Assembly (NCBI GenBank): GCA_029777885.1
Contig: JAKORJ010000117.1
Location: 1 to 54,377 of the forward strand
Length of the DNA stretch: 54,377 nt
Reading direction: 5' to 3'
DNA from: Bacillota bacterium
GTDB lineage: Bacteria > Bacillota > Clostridia > Caldicoprobacterales > DTU083
Both the position numbers and the translations under genes were made by a program. The notes beneath the pieces are model-generated. The model made no database searches. It saw only the letters and a program-made list of their open reading frames with translations, and was not told the origin of the DNA. This document shows, piece by piece, positions 47,295 through 54,377 of the stretch (positions are counted from its first letter, which is position 1; each line of letters opens with the position of its first letter).

Positions 47295-47798
47295 TTGTTT
47301 AAGCTGCTAGGTATAAATACCAGTGACAAGCATGAATTTTACAGGGAGTTATATACATACCTGGAGGGACTGGTGAGTGACGATCCAGACTGGCTCGCAG
47401 GCCTTGCCGATGCGGCTTCGCTTTTATACCTGACCCTTGAGAACATAAATTGGGCCGGCTTTTACATTTTGAAAGGCAATGACCTGGTGCTCGGTCCCTT
47501 TCAAGGCAAGCCCGCCTGCGTGCGTATTCCCCTTGGCAAGGGGGTATGCGGTACAGCTGCCGATACAAGACAGATCCAGGTGGTGAAGGATGTTCACCTT
47601 TTCCCGGGGCATATCGCCTGTGACGAGGCTTCCCGATCCGAGATAGTGGTGCCGATCATAGCCGGGGACAGGCTTATAGGCGTGCTCGACATAGACAGCC
47701 CGGTGCTAAATAGGTTCGATGAAACTGACGCTGAAGGCCTTTCGCGGTTTGTTGATATCCTTAACCAATACCTTGCCTGGCCTGAGAGGTTTGTTTAA
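47295..47798 (+). CDS. msrC: free methionine-(R)-sulfoxide reductase (GAF fold)
   Basis: 167 residues of the fRMsr family. The catalytic/resolving Cys residues C75, C85 and C109 ('KPACVRIPLGKGVCGTAAD', 'HIACDEASRSEIVVP') have the same spacing (10 and 24) as the Escherichia coli enzyme's C84/C94/C118. It reduces free Met-(R)-sulfoxide using thioredoxin. The likely start is TTG at 47295 with GGAAGTGGGGA upstream. It lies 54 bp after the coiled-coil gene and may belong to the same transcript. Confidence 0.92.
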   Translation: MFKLLGINTSDKHEFYRELYTYLEGLVSDDPDWLAGLADAASLLYLTLENINWAGFYILKGNDLVLGPFQGKPACVRIPLGKGVCGTAADTRQIQVVKDVHLFPGHIACDEASRSEIVVPIIAGDRLIGVLDIDSPVLNRFDETDAEGLSRFVDILNQYLAWPERFV

Positions 47799-47808
47799 TT
47801 GTTGACAA

Positions 47809-47933
47809 TTATCCATACCGTGTGGAAAAGCCGGGATAAAATCTGTGGATAATGTTGATAAGTATGGGGATTATTTTGCTTTGAGCAAAGAAAGATATAT
47901 GTCAACCTGTGGATAACCCCGAACTTATCCACA
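47809..47933. other. extra DnaA-box cluster outside oriC
   Basis: Within 125 bp: TTATCCATA 47809-47817, TGTGGAAAA 47821-47829, TGTGGATAA 47844-47852 (perfect), TGTGGATAA 47908-47916 (perfect) and TTATCCACA 47925-47933 (perfect). There is no DnaA-trio tract and no long AT-only stretch. It fills the gap between msrC (+) and murG (-), where transcription converges, about 12 kb from the dnaA-dnaN gap. Confidence 0.8.
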
Positions 47934-47942
47934 GATGTTGAT

Positions 47943-47966
47943 AAAGGCTGCTATTTAGCAGCCTTG
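47943..47966 (-). terminator. hairpin at the murG stop codon
   Basis: AAGGCTGC (47944-47951) pairs with GCAGCCTT (47958-47965), with the murG stop codon (47951-47953) in the loop region. On the minus strand it is followed by only TTTAT, so it is a weak terminator at best. Confidence 0.5.
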
Positions 47967-49018
47967 TTTATAAGCTCGAGTATTTTTTCTATGCTGTTTC
48001 CGACATCGCTTTTGTTCATTGCATTTATATATTTTTCCCTGTCCAGATACAGGCTCATTATGCTCTCATAAAGGGTCTGATTCGTCAGGTCTTCCTGCAT
48101 GAGGACCTTGGCAAACCCCTGCTTTTCAAAGGATCTTGCATTCAGTATTTGGTCCCCACGGCTGGCGGATAGGGGGAGGGGTATCAGCAGGGCAGGTATT
48201 TTCAGTGCCAGGAATTCATATATGGAATTGGCTCCTGCGCGAGACACTACCAGGTCAGCCATAGCCATAAGGTGGGGGAGCTCAGCGTCTACATATTCGA
48301 ACTGCCTGTAGCCCGGATGATCCACAAGGTCCTCGTTTATATTGTTCTTGCCGCAGATATGGGCTATGTAAAACCGCCTGGCAAGCCTGGGGAGATTGTC
48401 CTGGATGGCCTTGTTTATAGCCACTGAGCCCTGGCTACCGCCCATAACCAGGATGACCGGCTTGTCATCCTTAAAGCCGCACAGGCTAAGGCCCCGCTCT
48501 TTGACACCTTTAAAAAGCTCCGGCCTGATCGGCGTCCCTGTATGCACTGCCTTGCCGCTCCTAAAGTGGTTCACTGTCTCGGGGAATGTCGCGCAGACAT
48601 ATTTTGCGAACCTGGTCGCTATCTTGTTGGCCAGGCCGGGGGTTATGTCCGACTCATGCACGATGACCGGGACCCTGTTCAACCAACCGCCTATCACCAC
48701 AGGCACCGATACAAAGCCGCCCTTTGAGAAGATGATCCTGGGCTTAAGCTTCCTTATGAGGGCGACGGACTGCCCGACACCGGCAATTACCCTGAAGGGG
48801 TCAGTAAGATTCTTAAGGTCAAAATACCTGCGCAGCTTTCCGGTCTTTACGGAATGATAGGTTATTCCCTCAATTCCGGATATAAGCTGCTTTTCTATGC
48901 CGTTTTCCGTACCGATATAGTGTATTTCCCAGCCCTGCTTTTTAAGCTCGGGTATCAGGGCAAGGTTGGGGGTCACATGACCTGCGGTGCCGCCGCCGGT
49001 CAGCACGATCCTTTTCAC
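47951..49018 (-). CDS. murG: UDP-N-acetylglucosamine--lipid-pyrophosphoryl-muramoyl-pentapeptide GlcNAc transferase
   Basis: 355 residues. 'RIVLTGGGTAGHVTPNLALIPEL' is the N-terminal glycine-rich loop, 'VHESDITPGLANKIATRFAKY' and 'VLVMGGSQGSVAINKAI'-like segments follow, and 'SRAGANSIYEFLALKIPALLIPLP' binds UDP-GlcNAc. It makes lipid II from lipid I at the inner membrane face. It is outside the usual dcw cluster. GTG at 49018 has GGAGGTG upstream. Whether another murG exists elsewhere cannot be seen. Confidence 0.93.
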   Translation of the reverse strand: MKRIVLTGGGTAGHVTPNLALIPELKKQGWEIHYIGTENGIEKQLISGIEGITYHSVKTGKLRRYFDLKNLTDPFRVIAGVGQSVALIRKLKPRIIFSKGGFVSVPVVIGGWLNRVPVIVHESDITPGLANKIATRFAKYVCATFPETVNHFRSGKAVHTGTPIRPELFKGVKERGLSLCGFKDDKPVILVMGGSQGSVAINKAIQDNLPRLARRFYIAHICGKNNINEDLVDHPGYRQFEYVDAELPHLMAMADLVVSRAGANSIYEFLALKIPALLIPLPLSASRGDQILNARSFEKQGFAKVLMQEDLTNQTLYESIMSLYLDREKYINAMNKSDVGNSIEKILELINKAAK

Positions 49019-49115
49019 GGTGCACCTCCAAATAGTCACTCATTGATTCATATGCATGCATTGCTGGCTGGATACCTGCCATATCCTTTATGGTATAACA
49101 CTGCCCTTTGGTTGC

Positions 49116-50816
49116 CTATACCCGTTCAGGTGCGCTTAGGCCTATAAGCTCAAGGCCGGATCTCAGCACCGTTTTTGCAGCCTGGGTCAGCGCCAGGCGC
49201 GAGGTCTTCAATACCTCATCCTCGACCAGGATGCTGTGGACATGATAGAAACGGTTGAAATCATGGGCCACATCCACCAGGTACCTGGTGATGATAGAGG
49301 GCTCCAGCTCATCCAGGGCTTGCTTCACCTTGCTGGGGAAATCGGCCAGGGTCTTTGCCAGGCTGTACTCTTCATCGCTGGACAGTAGGCTGCTGTCAAA
49401 GGCATTCAGCTTTACATCGCCGGCCTTGCGCAGGACGCTGCAGGCGCGGGCATGGGTGTACTGGACATACGGGCCTGTCTCCCCATCGAAATTCAGTATT
49501 TCATCCCATGAGAAGGCTACATCCTTTATGCGGTTGCTGAAAAGGTCGCTGAAGATGACCGCGCCGACTCCCATCTGGCGGGCGACCTCTTCCTTGTCGG
49601 GCAGATCGGGATTCTTTTCCTCGATTATAGCGGCTGTTTTGCTTATTGCCTGGGTCAGCAGATCCTCCAGAAGTATGACCTTGCCGGTCCGGGTAGCCAG
49701 CTTTTCGCCGCCTATGCTTACTGTCCCGAAGGGGACATGGTGCAGGTCCTTGTGCCAGTCATATCCCATTTTTTCTATAACCTTGAATACCTGTTTGAAA
49801 TGCAGGCTTTGGGAAACACCTGTGACATAGATACACTTGTAAAAGTCGAAGGTGTTTTTGCGGTAAATGGCAGCTGTAATGTCCCGTGTGGCATACAGGG
49901 TGCTGCCGTCACTCTTCAATATGAGGCAGGGTGGCATATCCTCATCCTCAAGGTCCACGATCATAGCCCCTTCGCTTTCTACCAGCAGCCCCTTGGCCTT
50001 GAGCTCATTCACCACTGGCTCCATCTTGTCATTGAAGAAGGCTTCTCCCTGGAACAGATCGAATTTTACGCCAAGCACATCGTATATTTTAGCGTATTCC
50101 TCAAGGCTGATGTCCACAAACCAACGCCACAGGGCGAGGGCTTCCTCATTGCCCTTTTCAAGCTGGGCAAACCAGTACCTGGCTTCATCCTCCAGGGCAG
50201 GATCTGATTCAGCCTCCTCGTGGAACCTTACATACAATGAAACAAGCTCCTTGACAAGGTCCTTTCTGACCTTATCCTCGTCGCCCCATTTCTTGTAGGC
50301 AACGATCAGCTTTCCGAACTGTGTGCCCCAGTCACCCAGATAGTTTATGCCGATACAGTTGTAGCCCATAAACTTGAACATCCTGTACAGGGCATTTCCG
50401 ATGACCGTCGAGCGCAGGTGGCCGATGTGAAAGGGCTTTGCGATATTGGGCGATGAAAAGTCTATTACGATGTTCTTGCCCCTGCCTTCATCCGATGAAC
50501 CAAAGACCTTGCCTGTATCCAGGATTTCCGCCAGCAATTTGTCTATAAATATGGCCCGGTTCAGGAATATATTGACGTATCCGGATACGGCCTTGATTTT
50601 ATCTATAAAGTCGGTTTTTGGCACGGACGCGGCCAGGCTTTCGGCTATTTGCACCGGGGGCTTTCTCAGGTGCTTGCTCAATTTAAAGCATGGAAGGGCC
50701 AGATCACCCATTTCCGGGCTTGGCGGCACCTCCAGCATATCATACAGCTGCTGTTCATTTAGTCCTTCTGTATATTTGGACAGCAGCTTAGAAACCTCTG
50801 ATTTTGCATCATACAT
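49116..50816 (-). CDS. argS: arginyl-tRNA synthetase
   Basis: 566 residues. The N-terminal Add1 domain contains 'PSPEMGDLALPCFKLSKHLRKPPVQIAESL'. The class-I signature is 'SSPNIAKPFHIGHLRSTVIG', and 'INYLGDWGTQFGKLI' follows. The C-terminal helical anticodon-binding domain ends 'LALTQAAKTVLRSGLELIGLSAPERV'. No canonical KMSKS is visible, as is common in ArgRS. It charges tRNA-Arg. The start has AGAGGCG upstream. It lies 97 bp upstream of murG on the same strand. Confidence 0.98.
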   Translation of the reverse strand: MYDAKSEVSKLLSKYTEGLNEQQLYDMLEVPPSPEMGDLALPCFKLSKHLRKPPVQIAESLAASVPKTDFIDKIKAVSGYVNIFLNRAIFIDKLLAEILDTGKVFGSSDEGRGKNIVIDFSSPNIAKPFHIGHLRSTVIGNALYRMFKFMGYNCIGINYLGDWGTQFGKLIVAYKKWGDEDKVRKDLVKELVSLYVRFHEEAESDPALEDEARYWFAQLEKGNEEALALWRWFVDISLEEYAKIYDVLGVKFDLFQGEAFFNDKMEPVVNELKAKGLLVESEGAMIVDLEDEDMPPCLILKSDGSTLYATRDITAAIYRKNTFDFYKCIYVTGVSQSLHFKQVFKVIEKMGYDWHKDLHHVPFGTVSIGGEKLATRTGKVILLEDLLTQAISKTAAIIEEKNPDLPDKEEVARQMGVGAVIFSDLFSNRIKDVAFSWDEILNFDGETGPYVQYTHARACSVLRKAGDVKLNAFDSSLLSSDEEYSLAKTLADFPSKVKQALDELEPSIITRYLVDVAHDFNRFYHVHSILVEDEVLKTSRLALTQAAKTVLRSGLELIGLSAPERV

Positions 50817-50939
50817 ATGCTACGCCTCTTTCGTCCGTTTAGTCGGCAATATATTACCATAAAATAAGGGATTAACATAGTGCCATTACATTATTTTAGC
50901 ACGAATAAACCATGAAATACCTGTCTCCCGATTTAACTT

Positions 50940-50985
50940 AAAAAACACGAAGCTATCTCATATATCAAACGGAGATAGCTCCTTT
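50940..50985 (-). terminator. intrinsic terminator of the sugar operon
   Basis: AGCTATCTC (50951-50959) pairs with GAGATAGCT (50972-50980). On the minus strand the stem is followed by TCGTGTTTTTT. It lies about 30 bp after the kinase stop and upstream of argS. Confidence 0.75.
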
Positions 50986-51012
50986 TATTGCGCACGACTT
51001 GGCGTTCCTGCC

Positions 51013-51996
51013 CTAGTCATTATTATTTATCGTTCTGTTTAAATTGTCATACAGCTCACTGCTGTAGCTAACCTTGATCGCATCCAGGCCATAAAGGTAA
51101 GCTCCCGCCACGGGGGGCAGGACCGGTACGATAATATGAGCCCTTGGGGCAGTCCTGTGGATCGCCAGGGTAAAGGCATCGATCAGCAGGGGGTTGCTCC
51201 CGTGAAACACGCTGCCCCCGATAACCACAGGGACCTCCATGTCCTGGATGTTGACGCGCTTTATGACTCCTGCAGTCATTTCTCCCAGCACATCTCCCAT
51301 GTGGATCAATATGTCCTGACAGACCCTGTCGCCCTTCGATGCCAGTTCAAATACAAGGGGCGGCACCTTTTTCATGACATGATAAACATTGGGGTCAGTC
51401 TCGGGATAAAACCTGGTCACCAGGTCATCCATGTCTGATGCTCTGAATAGCTTGGGCAGCTCCTGCTCCAGCATGGTCTCAGGTCCTGTCTTTTCGTCAG
51501 CACGAAAAGCATGGTGAAGGGCCTCATGGGCTATGTCGCTCCCGCCGCCGTAATTGCCGAGTGTATAACCCAGGGACCTTAATATGGCTTGGGTACCGTC
51601 AGGATGCGCCGCAGCGGAATTGGATCCTGTACCGCATATGCATACGGCGCCCCAGGGGCTTGTCGTGCCGCTGCGCATGATTATCCAGGCATCATTTACT
51701 ATTTTGAAGGGTATCCCTTCAAAAACCGGGCCGAGCAAGCCATAGAGCAGTTCAAAATCAGCAGGCAGGTCGGCCCCGGCAAGGCCTAAAAACACATAGC
51801 TCAAGTCCGATTTTTTTAGCGAGGCCTTGCTCAGCGTATCTTCAAACAGGCTTTGAATGACCCGCCTTGTCTCTTCCGGCCCGCAGCCCTGATGATTCGA
51901 AGGGCCTCCCAGGGAATCAGCCAATATGTTGCCCCGTAAGTCACCGACTACACAGCGGGTCTTTGTTGCCCCGCCGTCAAATCCCACCACATACAT
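51013..51996 (-). CDS. BadF/BadG-family kinase, probably N-acetylglucosamine kinase
   Basis: 327 residues of the ASKHA fold. 'VGFDGGATKTRCVVGDLRGN' is the first phosphate loop, 'AVCICGTGSNSAAAHPDG' the second, and 'NYGGGSDIAHEALHHAFRADE' follows. Such proteins include GlcNAc kinases (related to mammalian NAGK) and activators of radical enzymes; the lack of Fe-S cysteines and the sugar-operon context favour a sugar kinase. The ATG at 51996 is 1 base after the GH4 stop, with GGAGGG upstream. The substrate is inferred, not shown. Confidence 0.8.
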   Translation of the reverse strand: MYVVGFDGGATKTRCVVGDLRGNILADSLGGPSNHQGCGPEETRRVIQSLFEDTLSKASLKKSDLSYVFLGLAGADLPADFELLYGLLGPVFEGIPFKIVNDAWIIMRSGTTSPWGAVCICGTGSNSAAAHPDGTQAILRSLGYTLGNYGGGSDIAHEALHHAFRADEKTGPETMLEQELPKLFRASDMDDLVTRFYPETDPNVYHVMKKVPPLVFELASKGDRVCQDILIHMGDVLGEMTAGVIKRVNIQDMEVPVVIGGSVFHGSNPLLIDAFTLAIHRTAPRAHIIVPVLPPVAGAYLYGLDAIKVSYSSELYDNLNRTINNND

Positions 51997-51997
51997 A

Positions 51998-53308
51998 TCA
52001 AGTGCCCTCCCCGCCAAAGAACTGGGGCAGGTACGCCCTGTGGGCTTCCAGCAGGTCGTTTAAGATATTTATGGCATTGTCAGCCCCGTGTATCAAGGGG
52101 TTGCTCAACAGTGCCAACAGTGCTGTCTGCCTGCATCCGGTAACGGCCGCCTGGATAGTGAGCTGCTCGTATGTTTTGACTGCTTTTACAAGGGCAGAGA
52201 TCCCAACAGGCAGATTGCCGGATGCCAGAGGATGGGCACCGGTGCTGTTGACCAGGCAGTTAGTCTCAATAACTGCATCGTAGGGAAGGTCAGGTATGGC
52301 GCCCTTGTTCTGGACATTCACAATATGCATTTTATTATCATTATTATGTATGCTTTCAACTAGTGATAAGGCAGCCTCAGAATAGAGGGCTCCTCCTCTT
52401 TGGGACAGCTGGGCCGGCTTTTCATTGAGGTCGGGACGGGCATAGAGCTCAAACAGCTCATCCTCTACGGCCATCACCTGGGTGGCACGGGTGCCCTTGC
52501 CGTTTCTCAGGCTCTCCAGCTGTTTTTCCAGGGCTTGCCTTTCATAATAGAAGTAGTTCAGGTAATAGGATGGAATCGCCTTAATTGTGGCTATGAGCTC
52601 CCTGGAGCCGGGATTGCCGGAGAGCATGTTTGCCGCATACTGTATAAAGTCGTCATTGCTGAACAACTCATCCGTCACGTCCCTGCCCTTGATAAAGATC
52701 CGGTTTGCCCAGCTAAGGTGATTGAGCCCGATATATTGGACATACAGGTCATCCTGATCGATTTCAAGGTACTTTGACAAACCTCTCAAAAGACCTATGG
52801 GAGCATTGCACAGGCCGATGCAGCGTATGGACGAGTGCTTGAGGACTGCCTCAGTAACGATCCCGGAAGGGTTCGTAAAGTTGATCAGCCAGGCATCCGG
52901 GCATAGCTCTTCCATGTCCCGGGCAATGGACAGGATGACAGGGATGGTCCTCAGGGCTTTTGCAAAACCGCCGGCCCCGGTAGTCTCCTGGCCAATATGA
53001 TCGTATTTGAGGGGTATACTCTCATCCTTGGCCCGGGCCTCCATTAGCCCCACCCTTATCTGGGTGATCACATAGGAGCAGCCTTCAAGAGCTTGTCTTC
53101 TGTCCAGCGTAGCGGTTACTTTGACGGGGACATTTGCCTTCTCAAACATCCTCATGGTCAGGCCATGAATGATATCCAGCTTTTTTTTGCCCTCAGGTAC
53201 ATCGACCAGGGCGACCTCGGTCACAGGCAGCGTCTTTGTACGTAAAATCAGGCCTTCGATGAGTTCAGGGGTATAGCTGCTGCCACCGCCGATGATAGCG
53301 ATTTTCAT
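51998..53308 (-). CDS. 6-phospho-beta-glucosidase, GH4 family
   Basis: 436 residues. NAD+-binding 'AIIGGGSSYTPELIEGL' opens the protein. The Mn2+ ligands fit C167 ('IGLCNAPIG') and H197 ('IGLNHLSW'), with 'INFTNPSGIVTEAV' beside the active site. GH4 enzymes use an NAD+-dependent redox elimination, not hydrolysis by two acids, and act on 6-phospho-glycosides in the cytosol. The sequence is closest in feel to the LicH/CelF/BglT beta-type. The start has GAGGTGG upstream. It leads the kinase gene. Confidence 0.93.
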   Translation of the reverse strand: MKIAIIGGGSSYTPELIEGLILRTKTLPVTEVALVDVPEGKKKLDIIHGLTMRMFEKANVPVKVTATLDRRQALEGCSYVITQIRVGLMEARAKDESIPLKYDHIGQETTGAGGFAKALRTIPVILSIARDMEELCPDAWLINFTNPSGIVTEAVLKHSSIRCIGLCNAPIGLLRGLSKYLEIDQDDLYVQYIGLNHLSWANRIFIKGRDVTDELFSNDDFIQYAANMLSGNPGSRELIATIKAIPSYYLNYFYYERQALEKQLESLRNGKGTRATQVMAVEDELFELYARPDLNEKPAQLSQRGGALYSEAALSLVESIHNNDNKMHIVNVQNKGAIPDLPYDAVIETNCLVNSTGAHPLASGNLPVGISALVKAVKTYEQLTIQAAVTGCRQTALLALLSNPLIHGADNAINILNDLLEAHRAYLPQFFGGEGT

Positions 53309-53338
53309 AGCTCCACCTCTCTTCTTAACTTTTACATG

Positions 53339-54377
53339 TTAAACCTGCTTCAAAAAGTAAGCCATAAGGTCAGGTCCGGTTTCAAATACATCTCCGCTGT
53401 TCCTAGCTGTATATTCGTCATATCCTCTGGCAATTCCTTGCCTGGCTCTACTTTTCCAATACAAAATGTAGGGGACCGGGTCGCTTGTATGGGTCCTTAT
53501 TGACAAGGGAGTGGGATGGTCCGGCAGTATCAGCAGCTTATAATCCTCATACTCTTCGAGGCCATCCAGCAGGGTGCCTACTACCAGCTCATCGATCAGC
53601 TTTATGGATCTGACCTTGTTGTCGACCTCACGCCTGTGGCCGCATTCATCCGGGGCTTCTATGTGGATAAAGACGAAGTCCTTGCCTCGCTTTAGCGCCT
53701 CAAGCGCTGCCCGGGCCTTGCCCTTGTAATTTGTATGTATATTGCCGGTCGCGCCCTCTACATCTATCGTATCGAGGCCGGCGCACAAGCCGAGGCCTTT
53801 TATCAGGTCAACAGCCGATATGACTGCTCCGTCCAGCCCGTACTTTTCTTTAAATGAGGGAAGGGCGGGCTTTTTCCCCTGGCCCCATATCCAAATGGAG
53901 TTGGCGGGCTTTAAGCCTCTTTTGACCCTGCTTTGGTTCACCGGATGGTTTTCCAGGATACTGACGCTCCCTTGCATCATATCAAGTATAATGCCGGCAT
54001 CCCTGCCTTTTGGCAGGTAGGCTTCTATTCCTTCACCTAGGATGTCATGGGGCGGGGTCAGGTCAAGGTCGAGGCTTCCGTCCTTCCAGATCAGGCAGTG
54101 CCTGTAGCTTACTCCTTTATAGAAGGTCAGAAAGTCGTTACCGAAGCTTTCGTTTATGGCATCTATAAGCTGGCCTGCCTCAGCCGTAGTGATCTCATCC
54201 GAGCTGTGATCCAGCATGATCCTCTGGCTGTATTCACCGGCATCTGACAAGGTGACCAGGTTTGTGCGAAAGGCTATGTCGGTGTCATTCATTTGTATGC
54301 CGATGCTGGCGGCTTCCAGGGGTGAACGGCCGGTATAATAGATGGCAGGATCATACCCCAATACTGCCAGGTTGGCC
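53339..54377 (-). CDS. cofactor-independent phosphoglycerate mutase (ApgM type), partial
   Basis: At least 345 residues, cut by the window edge; the N-terminus lies beyond 54377. 'TGRSPLEAASIGIQM', 'DTDIAFRTNLVTL', 'SVSILENHPVNQSRVKRGLKPANSIWIWGQG', 'FVFIHIEAPDECGHRREVDNK' and 'LLILPDHPTPLSIRTHTSDPVPYILY' are typical of the archaeal-type alkaline-phosphatase-fold iPGM. It interconverts 2- and 3-phosphoglycerate. Some members are phosphonate or other phosphomutase homologues. It lies 30 bp upstream of the GH4 gene, suggesting one sugar/glycolysis transcript. Confidence 0.9.
   Translation of the reverse strand, partial: ANLAVLGYDPAIYYTGRSPLEAASIGIQMNDTDIAFRTNLVTLSDAGEYSQRIMLDHSSDEITTAEAGQLIDAINESFGNDFLTFYKGVSYRHCLIWKDGSLDLDLTPPHDILGEGIEAYLPKGRDAGIILDMMQGSVSILENHPVNQSRVKRGLKPANSIWIWGQGKKPALPSFKEKYGLDGAVISAVDLIKGLGLCAGLDTIDVEGATGNIHTNYKGKARAALEALKRGKDFVFIHIEAPDECGHRREVDNKVRSIKLIDELVVGTLLDGLEEYEDYKLLILPDHPTPLSIRTHTSDPVPYILYWKSRARQGIARGYDEYTARNSGDVFETGPDLMAYFLKQV

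Noticed and set aside
47809-47933. A true second replication origin
   Set aside because: There is no DnaA-trio tract or long AT-only element, and the flanking genes converge on the site. Gene orientation places the origin around dnaA.

Overview
This window is the chromosomal replication-origin neighbourhood of an endospore-forming Clostridia-like Firmicute of roughly balanced GC content. The evidence is the gene order (noc, rsmG, mnmG, mnmE, jag, yidC, yidD, rnpA, rpmH, oriC, dnaA, dnaN, S4 gene, recF, remB, gyrB, gyrA), the sporulation-linked yyaC, consensus parS sites, and G-rich ribosome binding sites with occasional GTG/TTG starts. I cannot name family or genus. No rRNA, tRNA, CRISPR array, insertion sequence or prophage was seen.

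Layout. 1-5.3 kb holds metabolic and uncharacterised genes: a ParB-like-fold protein, an Fe-S aldo/keto reductase, a GyrI-like protein, a PepV-type dipeptidase and a YitT membrane protein. 5.4-9.3 kb holds nagB and a damaged oligopeptide ABC transporter operon in which oppC runs directly into oppA. 9.6-17.3 kb, all on the minus strand, holds an M23 peptidase, a DUF951 protein, a frameshifted yedF-like gene, a class-I amidotransferase, glnA, a LURP-one protein and a MoxR/DUF58/DUF4129 module. 17.4-24.5 kb holds a membrane GAF protein, an exported protein, a lipid kinase, a DUF4446 protein, a YkuS-like protein, yyaC, a membrane-anchored propeller-like protein and a CvpA-like protein. 24.5-33.9 kb is the segregation, tRNA-modification and membrane-insertion block running towards the origin.

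oriC is split around dnaA: one DnaA-box cluster lies between rpmH and dnaA, and a second, with a DnaA-trio-like tract next to AT-rich DNA, lies between dnaA and dnaN. The plus-strand replication genes run from dnaA to gyrA.

The most unusual locus lies just after gyrA. It is an 1138-residue fusion of an Rsm22-like (ribosome-associated methyltransferase-fold, cysteine-containing) region to a divergent RecQ-type helicase. It overlaps by 4 bp a coiled-coil protein with one C-terminal membrane segment. I do not recognise this pair as a described system. A free-methionine sulfoxide reductase gene follows. Then comes an intergenic cluster of DnaA boxes as dense as oriC but located where gene orientations converge, about 12 kb from dnaN. 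The window ends with murG, argS and a minus-strand sugar operon (BadF-type kinase, GH4 glycosidase, and a phosphoglycerate mutase cut by the window end).

How it fits together: ParA, ParB, parS and Noc organise the newly replicated origin. DnaA, DnaN, RecF, GyrB and GyrA start and support replication. RpmH, RnpA, YidD, YidC and Jag link translation, tRNA processing and membrane insertion. MnmE and MnmG jointly modify wobble uridine in tRNA, and RsmG methylates 16S rRNA. All functions are inferred from protein motifs and gene order; no database search was run.
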